A stretch of DNA of 33,758 nt from an uncultured Mycoplasmatota bacterium (lineage in GTDB: Bacteria > Bacillota_I > Bacilli_A > RF39 > UBA660), in assembly GCA_900556025.1 (NCBI GenBank), contig USNG01000017.1:1-33758 (forward strand). The letters run 5' to 3'. Numbering within the stretch: the stretch's first letter is position 1; the number at the start of each line of letters is the position of its first letter. The position numbers and the translations under genes are program-made. Below the pieces are notes generated by a model that worked only from the letters and a program-made list of their open reading frames with translations, made no database searches and was not told the origin of the DNA. Of this stretch, positions 13,880 to 22,137 are shown in pieces.

Positions 13880-14070
13880 TGCTATCTTATAGGTAGCATA
13901 TTGAGTAAATATATAAAAAGTCGCATGTTGATAGTTAAAGGTTAATATGGCTTATAATTCACTAAAACACAAAGTACAAGTGATGTGAAATCTATCAAAA
14001 GAGTTTAGTTGAGTATTGCAAACAAAACACTAATAAAATCCTTTATATTTACTTAATATGGTGCTTATAA
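13880..14070 (+). repeat. structured unit B of the large RNA
   Basis: The entry hairpin is TGCTATC/GGTAGCA (13880-13898). A 16-bp closing stem joins 13898-13913 with 14044-14059; the bulged GGT lies at 14060-14062, and GC/GC pairs beyond it. Interior stems include TTGATAG/CTATCAA (13928-13934 with 13992-13998) and TCACT/AGTGA (13959-13983). The word GTTAAAGGTTAAT (13934-13946) recurs with one change in unit C. The exit sequence is TATGGTGCTTATA. Confidence 0.55.
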
Positions 14071-14191
14071 AAAAGCATTAGGTAAAACAGCTTCACCTTG
14101 CTAGACCAAGCACAACGAAGTTAAGCTGAATGAGTTAATGTTATTGTCAGTTTGGTAACTGTCAGTATTTCATACTAATATGAAAAGGTCA

Positions 14192-14340
14192 TGCTATCTT
14201 TAAGGTAGTGTACTGATGATATATAAATAACCACGTCGTCGAGTTAAAGGTTGATGGACGTACTTGACTTAACGCAACGAATTAAACTAAGCGTAATGTT
14301 TAATTTAGAAACCTTTATATCATTAGTACAGTATCTATTA
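14192..14340 (+). repeat. structured unit C of the large RNA
   Basis: The entry hairpin is TGCTATC/GGTAGTG (14192-14210, with G-T pairs). A closing stem of about 15 bp joins 14209-14223 with 14316-14330. The GGT bulge of the other units is absent. Inside is ACGTC/GACGT, and GTTAAAGGTTGAT (14243-14255) matches unit B. This unit is the most divergent. Confidence 0.45.
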
Positions 14341-14351
14341 AAGATATTGTT

Positions 14352-14377
14352 AGCAACCTTAAATGGTTGTTTTTTTA
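14352..14377 (+). terminator. intrinsic terminator at the end of the large RNA
   Basis: AGCAACC (14352-14358) pairs with GGTTGTT (14365-14371), including a G-T pair, over a 6-base loop, followed by T residues to 14376. It separates the RNA region from the small terminase gene by about 40 bases. Confidence 0.75.
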
Positions 14378-14419
14378 TTTTAAAATTAATTGTAAAAATA
14401 ATGGGAGGAGATGATAACA

Positions 14420-14821
14420 GTGAGTGCAAGTGATTTAAAGCCAATACAAAGCACAGAAGAAGCGAAAAGAAAAGGCCGCAATGGTGGAATTAAATCTGGT
14501 GAATCAAGAAGAAAGAAAAAATTAATGAAAGACCAAATATCATTGTTATTATCTTTACCATTTCCAGACGTTAGAGATAAGACTGGAAAGAAGATTAGAA
14601 ATATGTTTAAGCAATTAGGTATAGATGAAGAAAACATAGATAATCAAATGGCAATGATAATTGCTATGTGGCAAAGGGCTTTAAAAGGTGATTACCAAGC
14701 CTTTAATTCATTAAGAGACACTGTTGGTGAAAAACCTAAAGATGAAGTTAGTGTTGAAAATCCTAATGCTACTAAAATATTATCATCTATTTCAAAACAA
14801 TTAGGTGGTAAGAGTGAATAG
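14420..14821 (+). CDS. terS: terminase small subunit-like protein
   Basis: The protein has about 133 residues. I prefer GTG 14420 because GGGAGGAG (14403-14410) lies a normal distance upstream; ATG 14411 touches that site. The N-terminal RKGRNGGIKSGESRRKKK is the basic Gly-rich motif seen in KGG-like small terminase proteins, and the C-terminal part holds KGDYQAFNSLRDTVGEKP, shared by this family. It should bind the phage pac or cos site and regulate the large subunit encoded next. The end overlaps the large terminase gene. Confidence 0.75.
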   Translation: MSASDLKPIQSTEEAKRKGRNGGIKSGESRRKKKLMKDQISLLLSLPFPDVRDKTGKKIRNMFKQLGIDEENIDNQMAMIIAMWQRALKGDYQAFNSLRDTVGEKPKDEVSVENPNATKILSSISKQLGGKSE

Positions 14822-16232
14822 TGAATTTCCATTAAGTGAGAAATACATTGGTTTCTTAAAATACGATTGTAGTACTGAATTTTTAGAAGGCACTACATTC
14901 GCCGGAAAAACAACTGTAGGTATTCCTAAATTTATGTTTAAAATTGCTAATTACAAAGGAACAAAGCCTAGCATTATAGCAGGACTAGATTTAGGAACAA
15001 TTGAAAAAAACATTATCAATTCTGATAAAGGTTTAATTGAAATATTTGGTGATTATAAAGAAGGTGGATGCGTAGAATATAATCCTAATGGAAAAGGTAA
15101 GATAAGCCTTCCACACATACTCTTTCACACTCAAAATGGAAATAAGATAATTTATGTACTGGGATATGATAATAAGGCTCGTTGGAAGAAAGCTTTAGGT
15201 GGCCAAGTGTATGGATTATTCATAGATGAGTTTAATATTGCTGATATGGAATTTGTACGTGAAGCGTTTATGAGAGCTGATTATAGACTGTGTACAATGA
15301 ATCCAGATGATCCAAATAAAGAATGCTATAAAGAATTTGTTAATAAATCTAGACCGATAGAAAAATATAAAAACGATGGTCCAATAGAATTATTAAAGAT
15401 GTTAAATGAATCACAAGTTGCTGATTGGACTTGGTGGTATTTTACATTTAATCATAATTTAAGCCTAACTGATGAAAAGAAAAAACAAATAATTGAATCT
15501 GTACCAGTTGGAACTAAATTATATAAAAACAAAATACAAGGGTTAAGGGGTAAAGCTACAGGACTGGTATTCAATATAATTGCTGGTAAACACATAATAA
15601 GTGAAAAACAAGCGATGTTTGAAGACTGGAAAGAAGCAGAACCTAGAAAGAAAAGAAAGTTTGTAAGATTTGCAATAGGATGTGATACATCTTACTCAAA
15701 GAAATCACACGATAAACTTACATTTGAATTTGTAGGAATAACGGAAGATAGAAAATGTATTTTACTAGAGGAAGAAGGATACAACAACAAAGACAGAGAA
15801 ATACCATTTGCTCCATCTGATGTTATACCTAAACTAATTAATTTTGCTGAAAAATGTAAAAGCAAATGGGGATTTGCTAGATACATTTTTATAGATAATG
15901 CTGATGCTGGAACAATAGCAGAAGCAAAAAAATACAAGAGAAAAACTGGATGCATTTATATATTTGAAGGTGCATGGAAAAAAACAAAGAACTTAACGAG
16001 AGTTCAATTACAACAGTCCTGGTTAAATACCGAGGATTTTTTAATCGTTGAAACTTGCAAAGATTATATAGGTGAAACGAATGTGTACAGTTTCACAGAA
16101 GATGGACAACTTGAAGATGGCAACGACCATCATATACAGGGTTGTCAATATGCTTGGTTACCATTTAAGAAATTAATAGGCAACTGGGAAATGATTAAAC
16201 AAATGATAAAAGATGCAGACACTGGAGAGTGA
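14814..16232 (+). CDS. terL: terminase large subunit
   Basis: The 472-residue protein starts at GTG 14814 behind AGGTGG; GTG 14805 is an alternative. The ATPase domain has a Walker-A-like GTTFAGKTT (26-34), Walker B GLFIDEFN with Asp138 and Glu139, and the coupling motif TMNPDDP. The C-terminal half has the RNase H-type nuclease pattern: AIGCDTSYS, then YIFIDNADAG and DGNDHHIQGC, which hold the acidic metal ligands. The enzyme cuts concatemeric DNA and drives it through the portal. It overlaps both neighbours. Confidence 0.95.
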   Translation: MNSEFPLSEKYIGFLKYDCSTEFLEGTTFAGKTTVGIPKFMFKIANYKGTKPSIIAGLDLGTIEKNIINSDKGLIEIFGDYKEGGCVEYNPNGKGKISLPHILFHTQNGNKIIYVLGYDNKARWKKALGGQVYGLFIDEFNIADMEFVREAFMRADYRLCTMNPDDPNKECYKEFVNKSRPIEKYKNDGPIELLKMLNESQVADWTWWYFTFNHNLSLTDEKKKQIIESVPVGTKLYKNKIQGLRGKATGLVFNIIAGKHIISEKQAMFEDWKEAEPRKKRKFVRFAIGCDTSYSKKSHDKLTFEFVGITEDRKCILLEEEGYNNKDREIPFAPSDVIPKLINFAEKCKSKWGFARYIFIDNADAGTIAEAKKYKRKTGCIYIFEGAWKKTKNLTRVQLQQSWLNTEDFLIVETCKDYIGETNVYSFTEDGQLEDGNDHHIQGCQYAWLPFKKLIGNWEMIKQMIKDADTGE

Positions 16233-16237
16233 TAAAG

Positions 16238-17758
16238 ATGGGATGGATGAAAAATATGATAAGAAATTGGTTAGAAATTAAAAGTCCTGATTCAATACAA
16301 ATAGATATTGAACAATTAAATAATTATGAAAGCCAAGCATTTATCAATAATATATGGTATAGAGGAGATCCAAATGAAATCCAACAACTATATGAGCAAC
16401 TAAATGATAAACTTGGAAATAAGCACTTTTGGGGTAGTAAACCTACAGTGGGAATGAACATAAGAAAAATACATACTGGGTTACCTTCTATGATAGTAGA
16501 CACACTGGCTGATATTTCTACAGATGACTTAGATAAAATAGAAGCCGGAGATAGACAAGAAGAATGGAATAAGATAGCAGAAGAAAACAACCCTAAAGCA
16601 TTATTAAGAGATGCAGTTGTTGGAGCATTAGTATGTGGCGATGGAGCTTTTAAGTGGTCTATTGATACTGATATAAGTGAGTACCCAATCATTGAATATT
16701 ATGATGGTTCAAGAGTTGATTTTGAATATGAAAGAGGAAGATTAATTGCAGTTATATTTAAAACTAAAAAATTAATTAATAAACAAAGATATACACTTCT
16801 TGAAAGATATTCAAAAAAAGATATAACTTATAAGTTAGTTAATAAAGAAGGAAAAGAATGCAAGATAGAAGATTATCCAGAACTAATCAATAAATATAAG
16901 ACAGTAACAAACACTAATGAATTTATGATGGCTCTTCCAGTTATGTTTAGAAAATCTAAAAAATATGCTGGAAGAGGGAAATCATTATTTGATGGAAAAC
17001 TTGATAATTTTGATGCATTTGATGAGGTATGGTCTCAATGGATGTTGGCGTTAAGAAAAGGTCAAATTAAAACTTATATTCCTGAATCATTATTACCAAG
17101 AGAACCAGAAACTGGGTTATTATTAAGGGGTAGCGATTTAGATAATGACTTTATATCAGTTGAAGAAACGATTTCAGAAGATGGTTCAAGTAAGAACAAA
17201 ATAGAAACAACACAGGGGCAAATACAATATGAAGCATTATTAAGTACATATATTACTGCATTAGATCAATGCTTAACTGGTTTAATTAGTCCTAGCACTT
17301 TAGGAATTGATACAAAGAAGATAGATAATGCAGAAGCAACAAGAGAAAAAGAAAAGACAACGCTATATAAGAGAAATCAAATTGTTGAAGTGTTAACAAA
17401 AGTTATAAATGATATGGTTAACATAACATTTAAAGTGTATGATACTATGAATCAAAATGAAATTACTGATATTCAAGGAACTGCTTCATTTGGTGGTTAT
17501 GCTAATCCTTCTTTTGAAGCCCAAATTGAAACAATAGGAAAAGCTAAAACAAATGGAATCATGAGTATAGAAACTAGTGTAGAAGAGCTTTACGGAGATA
17601 CTAAGGATGATAAATGGAAACAAGAAGAAGTTCAAAGAATAAAGAATGAACAAGGTATTGTTGACATGGAAGAACCTTCAATTAATGATGATTTAGATTT
17701 AATTGAGAATGAAGATATATTAAATGCAAAGGTAGGTGAATCTAATGATAGAAAATAA
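16238..17758 (+). CDS. portal protein, SPP1-type
   Basis: The 506-residue protein begins at ATG 16238, with GGAG at 16224-16227; GTG 16229 lies too close. Features of the SPP1 gp6-type portal include VVGALVCGDGAFKWSIDTD, KKYAGRGKSLFDGKLDNFDA and the stem and crown part LGIDTKKIDNAEATREKE. It forms the dodecameric channel at the head vertex to which the terminase docks. It follows the large terminase with a short overlap, the standard order. Confidence 0.92.
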   Translation: MGWMKNMIRNWLEIKSPDSIQIDIEQLNNYESQAFINNIWYRGDPNEIQQLYEQLNDKLGNKHFWGSKPTVGMNIRKIHTGLPSMIVDTLADISTDDLDKIEAGDRQEEWNKIAEENNPKALLRDAVVGALVCGDGAFKWSIDTDISEYPIIEYYDGSRVDFEYERGRLIAVIFKTKKLINKQRYTLLERYSKKDITYKLVNKEGKECKIEDYPELINKYKTVTNTNEFMMALPVMFRKSKKYAGRGKSLFDGKLDNFDAFDEVWSQWMLALRKGQIKTYIPESLLPREPETGLLLRGSDLDNDFISVEETISEDGSSKNKIETTQGQIQYEALLSTYITALDQCLTGLISPSTLGIDTKKIDNAEATREKEKTTLYKRNQIVEVLTKVINDMVNITFKVYDTMNQNEITDIQGTASFGGYANPSFEAQIETIGKAKTNGIMSIETSVEELYGDTKDDKWKQEEVQRIKNEQGIVDMEEPSINDDLDLIENEDILNAKVGESNDRK

Positions 17759-17948
17759 AGAAAAGCCAATAAAGGGATTAAAAATTAAATATGATGGTAA
17801 GACTTATGAAAATATAACTTATTTTAGTATAACTAATTGGGATGGTAATGAAAGAGTAAGTTTTACTGAAAAAAAAGATAATACAGTATCAACAACAGTT
17901 AATTGTAAGTATTCTGACATTAAAATAATTCAAAGTAGTGATAATTAA
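17745..17948 (+). CDS. small hypothetical head-region protein
   Basis: The 67-residue protein from ATG 17745 has AGGTG upstream. It is beta-rich (LKIKYDGKTYENITYFSITN, then a V-S-F-T strand) and could be a small OB-like or barrel protein. It overlaps the portal end by 14 bases and shares its stop with the start of the minor head gene (TAATG). The function is unknown. Confidence 0.6.
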   Translation: MIENKEKPIKGLKIKYDGKTYENITYFSITNWDGNERVSFTEKKDNTVSTTVNCKYSDIKIIQSSDN

Positions 17949-19732
17949 TGAATGATTATAATATCAAAAAATTGTATGAAGATATGGAAATGGAATTGAT
18001 ATCTTCAATGAAAAGAAACTATAAAAGACATCTTAAAGAAGAAGATAAAACTGGATTTCAATATTCTCAATGGCAAGCAGAAAAACTAAAGGAACTAAAA
18101 AGGTACCAAAGAGAGAATAAGAATATCATAAGTGGTTATACTAAGGGGCTACCTAAAGAAATATCTAAGCACTTAAATAATGAGCTTAAAGAAGGTTCAA
18201 TTAAAGCAATTAATCAATATAACAAAATAATGGGTAAGAGCCTAAAACCTAATAAAATAATGAATCATAGTTTTTTTAGAACGAATGATAGAAAGGTTAA
18301 TGCTTTAATAAAAGTAGTAAATAATGACTTAAAAACAGCTAATACAGCAGTTTTAAGAATGGCTAATGATCAATATAGACAAGTTATTCATAAAAGTGCT
18401 TTTTTTGTGGCTAATGGTGTATTTACAGAAAAGCAAGCCAACGATAAGGCAACAAAAGAATTAACTGAACTTCAAAAGACTAAATTTGCAATTGATGAAG
18501 CAAATAAAGACTTTTTAAACAGAGGATTTAATTGTATTGAATATAAAGATGGAAGAAGAGTAAACATTGCTAGTTATTCTCAAATGGCTGTTAGAACCGC
18601 AAGCCTAAGAGCTCAATTAATGGGCGAAGGTGCTTTTAGAAAATCAATAGGTAGAGTATTAGTTCAATCAACATCTCATGGTGGTGCTTGCCCCATGTGT
18701 CAAAAGTGGGAGAATAAAATATTTATTGATGATGTTTATTCAGGTGGAGCAAAAAAAGATGGCAAGTATATGCTATTGAGTGATGCAATGAAACAGGGCT
18801 TTTTGCATCCAAACTGTCGCCATGGATTAACAACTTATTATCCAGAATTAGAAGAGATGGAAGATTATACCGATGAAGAATATGAAGATGATGTTAATTG
18901 GATTAACAATAGAATAAATGAACTAACTAGTGAGGAATTGAATTATATTAATAGAAATATTAAAAGATTTGATAGGCTAGAAAATGGTTTATTAGCTCCT
19001 AGTAATACAAGTAATTCAAAAAATAAAAAAGCAAAATGGGAAATAGCAAAGAAAAAAATAGTTGACTATATTTACGAAATAAAAACAAATGAAAGAACTC
19101 CATTGAAATTATATCAACTTCCAAATAAACATTATACACAAATAAAAAATGTTATTAACAATGCTCCTGCAACAATGAAAAAAGTATTGAATGATAATAT
19201 AGATAAATTCAAATTTAAAAATATAAAAACAAGAAGAACAGCAAGATATAACTCTAAGTTTGATTATATAAAAATAAATTTAGAAAAGGACGCTGTTAAT
19301 CCAAGAGGTAGTTATAAAACTTTGTTCCATGAAATGTCACACAACATAGATAATTTTTTTGGCAATATATCAAATGATAAAGTATTTGAACAATTATTAA
19401 TAAATGATTTTAATGATGTTTTAAAGAAATATAAAAGATGTTATAATGTAACTGATGATCGAGCTTATAAAGAAATTAGTAAAGCAATGAAACAAAGTCC
19501 TAAAATGGGAAGCATATCTGATTTAGTTGGTGGAATAACTAAAAATAAATGTGTAGGTAAATATAAACATCCTGATAATTATTGGAAACATGAAGGAAAA
19601 TTGACTGCTGAAGCATTCGCACATTTTGGTAGTGCAAGTATTCGAAAGGACATGGAAGAGTTAAGTTATATAAATGATATGTTTCCAAATGCGTATGATT
19701 ATTTTAAAATGATTGTTAAAAGGAGAATATAA
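17948..19732 (+). CDS. MuF-type minor head protein with C-terminal HEMSH metallopeptidase-like domain
   Basis: The 594-residue protein joins two parts. Residues 1-330 are a phage minor capsid protein of the SPP1 gp7/MuF group, with C248-P-M-C251 and HPNCRH (287-292), the paired metal-type motif of that family. After an Asn, Ser and Lys linker (348-360), residues 361-594 form an extra domain with HEMSH (461-465), a zinc protease motif, and a later TAEAFAHF in which Glu555 could be the third ligand. MuF-linked C-terminal toxins are known in phages; this one is likely carried in the head and may be ejected with the DNA. Confidence 0.85.
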   Translation: MNDYNIKKLYEDMEMELISSMKRNYKRHLKEEDKTGFQYSQWQAEKLKELKRYQRENKNIISGYTKGLPKEISKHLNNELKEGSIKAINQYNKIMGKSLKPNKIMNHSFFRTNDRKVNALIKVVNNDLKTANTAVLRMANDQYRQVIHKSAFFVANGVFTEKQANDKATKELTELQKTKFAIDEANKDFLNRGFNCIEYKDGRRVNIASYSQMAVRTASLRAQLMGEGAFRKSIGRVLVQSTSHGGACPMCQKWENKIFIDDVYSGGAKKDGKYMLLSDAMKQGFLHPNCRHGLTTYYPELEEMEDYTDEEYEDDVNWINNRINELTSEELNYINRNIKRFDRLENGLLAPSNTSNSKNKKAKWEIAKKKIVDYIYEIKTNERTPLKLYQLPNKHYTQIKNVINNAPATMKKVLNDNIDKFKFKNIKTRRTARYNSKFDYIKINLEKDAVNPRGSYKTLFHEMSHNIDNFFGNISNDKVFEQLLINDFNDVLKKYKRCYNVTDDRAYKEISKAMKQSPKMGSISDLVGGITKNKCVGKYKHPDNYWKHEGKLTAEAFAHFGSASIRKDMEELSYINDMFPNAYDYFKMIVKRRI

Positions 19733-19962
19733 TGAATTTTATACAAAAATTAAATGAATTATCTAAAATTGAGAACACTGAACTAGAAAATGAAATAGAA
19801 AAAGCAGAACAAGAATATAAAAAAATATTTGGAAATAATGATTACACAAATGTTTTTGATGATGATGCAACTTATTTGGAAAAATTAAAAAAGTGCATTG
19901 AATTAAAGATTTCATATGATAGTTTATATACTGGTGACTTAGATGAAAATACATTGATATAA
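19732..19962 (+). CDS. small acidic protein, immunity candidate
   Basis: The 76-residue protein starts at ATG 19732, which overlaps the previous stop (TAATG). A strong site (AAAGGAG) lies inside the end of the MuF gene, so translation may be coupled or independent. It is acidic (NTELENEIEKAEQEYKKIFG and TNVFDDDATYLEKL) and helical. Small acidic proteins directly after a toxin domain often serve as immunity proteins. No sequence family is recognised, so the role is inferred from the place and charge only. Confidence 0.6.
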   Translation: MNFIQKLNELSKIENTELENEIEKAEQEYKKIFGNNDYTNVFDDDATYLEKLKKCIELKISYDSLYTGDLDENTLI

Positions 19963-19975
19963 AAGGAGAAAATAT

Positions 19976-20110
19976 ATGATAGCAATACTAATAATAATTG
20001 CTGTTTTTTTATTTTTTATCATGTGTGTATTATCTGCAATTAGGCAAGAATTGGAGAAAACAAGATTAGAAAATAGAGAAATAGTAAACGTATTAAATAA
20101 GAGAAAATAA
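19976..20110 (+). CDS. single-pass membrane peptide
   Basis: A 44-residue frame from ATG 19976 has a good site (AAAAGGAG, 19961-19968). Residues 2-21 form one hydrophobic segment (IAILIIIAVFLFFIMCVLSA) followed by a charged tail. It lies between the immunity candidate and the RNA element, and could be a third part of that module. The function is unknown. Confidence 0.5.
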   Translation: MIAILIIIAVFLFFIMCVLSAIRQELEKTRLENREIVNVLNKRK

Positions 20111-20114
20111 TAAG

Positions 20115-20208
20115 TGCTACTTTATAGGTAGCATAGAGTATATAGTTAGTTATCGTAATTGATAACAAGTCCTAGGCAATTATATATTCTATGGTGCTTA
20201 TAAACATT
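20115..20208 (+). ncRNA. compact copy (unit D) of the structured RNA element
   Basis: TGCTAC/GGTAGCA (20115-20133) is the entry hairpin. A 12-bp closing stem joins 20133-20144 with 20181-20192, GGT (20193-20195) bulges, and GC 20131-20132 pairs with GC 20196-20197, exactly as in units A and B. The interior holds one hairpin, GTTATC/GATAAC. The exit TATGGTGCTTATA is identical to unit B. A terminator hairpin follows at 20209-20230. Confidence 0.55.
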
Positions 20209-20234
20209 AAGTCGATAGAAATATCGACTTTTAT
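20209..20234 (+). terminator. intrinsic terminator-like hairpin before the scaffold gene
   Basis: AAGTCGATA (20209-20217) and TATCGACTT (20222-20230) form a perfect 9-bp stem closed by the tetraloop GAAA, followed by TTATT. It stands inside the late operon after unit D, so some transcripts must read through to reach the capsid genes. A second nested structure (CGTTT/AAACG within CACT/AGTG, about 20239-20276) lies between it and the scaffold start. Confidence 0.65.
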
Positions 20235-20312
20235 TATGCACTAAAATATCGTTTGACCGGTACGAATAAACGGAGTGTGGATGACCTTATCCAACAAGAA
20301 AAAGGAGAAAAA

Positions 20313-20906
20313 ATGGAACAAGAAAATGTTCAGACTTCTAATGTAGAAGAAGCAAAAGATACTACAAAGAATGCTAAAGATGAGGGAACTAAAGAAACTG
20401 ACAAAAAAGTGGAAGAAAAAAAGTACACAGATAAAGAATTAAATGATATTAGTTTAAAAAACGAACAAAAAGCTTTAGCAAAGCAATTAAAAGATTTAGG
20501 CATTGATGATGTTGAAAAAGCTAAATCTATTCTTGCAAAAGCAAGAGAAGATGAAGAAAAAAACAAAAGTGTTGATGAAAAAACACAAGAAGCTATTAAG
20601 AGAGCTGAAAAAGCAACTCTTGAAGCAGTTAATGCCAAAATTGAGAATGCTTTATTAAGAAAAAATGTCAAGGAAGAAAAAATCACTAGGGCAGTTAGAC
20701 TCGTAGATAAAAAGAATATTCTTGACAAAGATGGATCATTAGATGAAAGTAAATTAAATACTGAAATCGAAGATCTATTAAAAGATTTTCCAGAACTAAT
20801 TTCAAAAACTGAGGAAAATAAAAAAGGTTATAAAATTGGTGATGATGGAAAAGAAGAACAAAAAGATGAACTTGCAGAAATGCGAAAAATAATGGGATTG
20901 AAATAA
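20313..20906 (+). CDS. capsid scaffolding protein, DUF4355-like
   Basis: The 197-residue protein from ATG 20313 has AAAGGAG upstream. It is very charged and helical, with a disordered N-terminus (Glu, Lys, Thr), a middle helix KQLKDLGIDDVEKAKSILAK, and the end GKEEQKDELAEMRKIMGLK, typical of phage scaffolds of the DUF4355 and SPP1 gp11 kinds. It sits directly before the major capsid gene, its normal place. It guides capsid assembly and then leaves the head. Confidence 0.82.
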   Translation: MEQENVQTSNVEEAKDTTKNAKDEGTKETDKKVEEKKYTDKELNDISLKNEQKALAKQLKDLGIDDVEKAKSILAKAREDEEKNKSVDEKTQEAIKRAEKATLEAVNAKIENALLRKNVKEEKITRAVRLVDKKNILDKDGSLDESKLNTEIEDLLKDFPELISKTEENKKGYKIGDDGKEEQKDELAEMRKIMGLK

Positions 20907-20950
20907 ATCTCATTTTTTATTGCCAAAAATGGAAAAGGAGATGATTTATA

Positions 20951-21862
20951 ATGGCAAATAATATTACAAAATTCAAAAAGTATGTACCTTTACTTGATGA
21001 AGTGTACAAACAAGCTGCGTTAACTTCAGTATTAGATAGTGACTCTTCACTAGCACAAGAAGGAGCTAATGCAAATGAAATCATAATTCCTAAAATCGAT
21101 ATGGATGCTTTAGGAGATTATGATAGAAGTAGTGGTTACACAAATGGTGATGTAACTATGACAAATGAAACAGTAAAATTCAATTATGAAAGAGGTAGAA
21201 TGTTCAGTGTTGATGCAATGGATAATGAAGAAACAGCTGGAATTGCTTATGGTAAATTAGCAAGTGAATTTATCAGAACTAAAGTTGCTCCAGAAGGTGA
21301 CGCATTTAGATTTGCAACATATGCAGGTGTAAGTGGAATTTCAAAAGTTGCAACACCAGCTACTCTATCAACAGGTGCTGATGTAATTAGTGCTTTAAGA
21401 GCAGCAACAAATAAGATGGATGAAGACGAAGTAACTTACGAAAGAAGATATCTATTCATTACTCCAACTTTAAAAGGACTTATTGATGACTTAGATAACA
21501 CTAAATCAAAAGAAGTATTATCTAGATTTGAACAAGTTATTTTAGTTCCACAAACAAGATTCTATACTGCAATAGATATGTTAGATGGTAAATCAACTAA
21601 TGAAACTAAAGGTGGATATAAGAGACATGCAAAAGGTTCTGAAACTGGAGACACTAACGGTGCTGATATTAATTTCATGGTTATTCAAAAGGATGCTGTA
21701 ATGCAATACAATAAACATATAGCACCAAAAGTAATAACACCAGAAGCAAACCAAGATGCTGATGCTTGGAAGTTCGGTTATAGAAAATATGGACTTGCTG
21801 ATGTTTATGAAAATAAAGTAGCAGGAATTTACTTACATCATAAAGCAGCACCAACTGCATAA
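20951..21862 (+). CDS. major capsid protein
   Basis: The 303-residue protein has a strong site (AAAAGGAGATG) before its ATG. The start ITKFKKYVPLLDEVYKQAAL and the segments EGANANEIIIPKIDMDALGD, YERGRMFSVDAMDNEE, TYERRYLFITPTLKGLIDDL and YRKYGLADVYENKVAGIYLH match HK97-fold capsid proteins of Bacillota siphophages. It forms the head shell. The gene is followed closely by small connector genes. Confidence 0.92.
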   Translation: MANNITKFKKYVPLLDEVYKQAALTSVLDSDSSLAQEGANANEIIIPKIDMDALGDYDRSSGYTNGDVTMTNETVKFNYERGRMFSVDAMDNEETAGIAYGKLASEFIRTKVAPEGDAFRFATYAGVSGISKVATPATLSTGADVISALRAATNKMDEDEVTYERRYLFITPTLKGLIDDLDNTKSKEVLSRFEQVILVPQTRFYTAIDMLDGKSTNETKGGYKRHAKGSETGDTNGADINFMVIQKDAVMQYNKHIAPKVITPEANQDADAWKFGYRKYGLADVYENKVAGIYLHHKAAPTA

Positions 21863-21874
21863 TAGGAGGAAAAA

Positions 21875-21982
21875 ATGAGAACTGTTGGATTAATTATAAA
21901 AAATCAACCTAAAAAGGATGATAAGAAAGAACCAAAAAATCAACCTAAAAAGGATGATGAAAATGGCAAAGTTCAAGAATAA
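21875..21982 (+). CDS. short protein with KNQPKKDD tandem repeat
   Basis: A 35-residue frame from ATG 21875 has AGGAGGAAAA directly upstream. After MRTVGLIIK the octapeptide KNQPKKDD occurs twice, encoded by a 24-base direct repeat (21898-21921 and 21931-21954). Small proteins with such Lys, Pro and Asp tails follow capsid genes in other phages. The function is unknown. Confidence 0.6.
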   Translation: MRTVGLIIKNQPKKDDKKEPKNQPKKDDENGKVQE

Positions 21983-22118
21983 GAAAACTGGAAAGATTAT
22001 TGTTGAAAACTTAAACTTTTATATTGATAAATTAAGAAATAATCCTAATTTTGAAGAGATGAAAGAAGACAATAAATCTAATCCTAAAAAAGAAAAAAAT
22101 AAGATGGTGGCAGAATAG
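21963..22118 (+). CDS. small phage head-region protein
   Basis: The 51-residue protein from ATG 21963 uses AAAGGATG, which lies in the second tandem repeat of the preceding gene. It begins MAKFKNKKTGKIIVENLNFY and is basic with a helical end. Similar short proteins after the capsid gene are common in Bacillota phages. The function is unknown. Confidence 0.6.
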   Translation: MAKFKNKKTGKIIVENLNFYIDKLRNNPNFEEMKEDNKSNPKKEKNKMVAE

Positions 22119-22137
22119 CCATCTAGGAGGTGGCAAT

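Larger units (their letters stand above)
13678..14377 (+). ncRNA. large structured non-coding RNA, candidate ROOL/GOLLD-like or novel
   Basis: No credible gene lies in these 700 bases; the ORFs of 60-66 codons on both strands have no ribosome binding site. Instead, long paired arms are dense. Three successive multi-branched units (13678-13855, 13880-14070, 14192-14340) each start with a small hairpin and close with a 14-16 bp stem; a linker hairpin region separates the second and third. The region ends at a terminator (14352-14377), so a discrete RNA is plausible. ROOL and GOLLD are large ornate RNAs known from phages, but I cannot verify membership. Confidence 0.6.

Noticed and set aside
13678..14377. 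Group I or group II intron
   Set aside because: I find no P, Q, R, S core elements nor a domain V, there is no split gene on the two sides, and the region ends in a terminator.
14244..14444. ORFs of 60-66 codons on both strands over the RNA region
   Set aside because: They lack ribosome binding sites, overlap each other and the RNA stems, and have no domain-like sequence.
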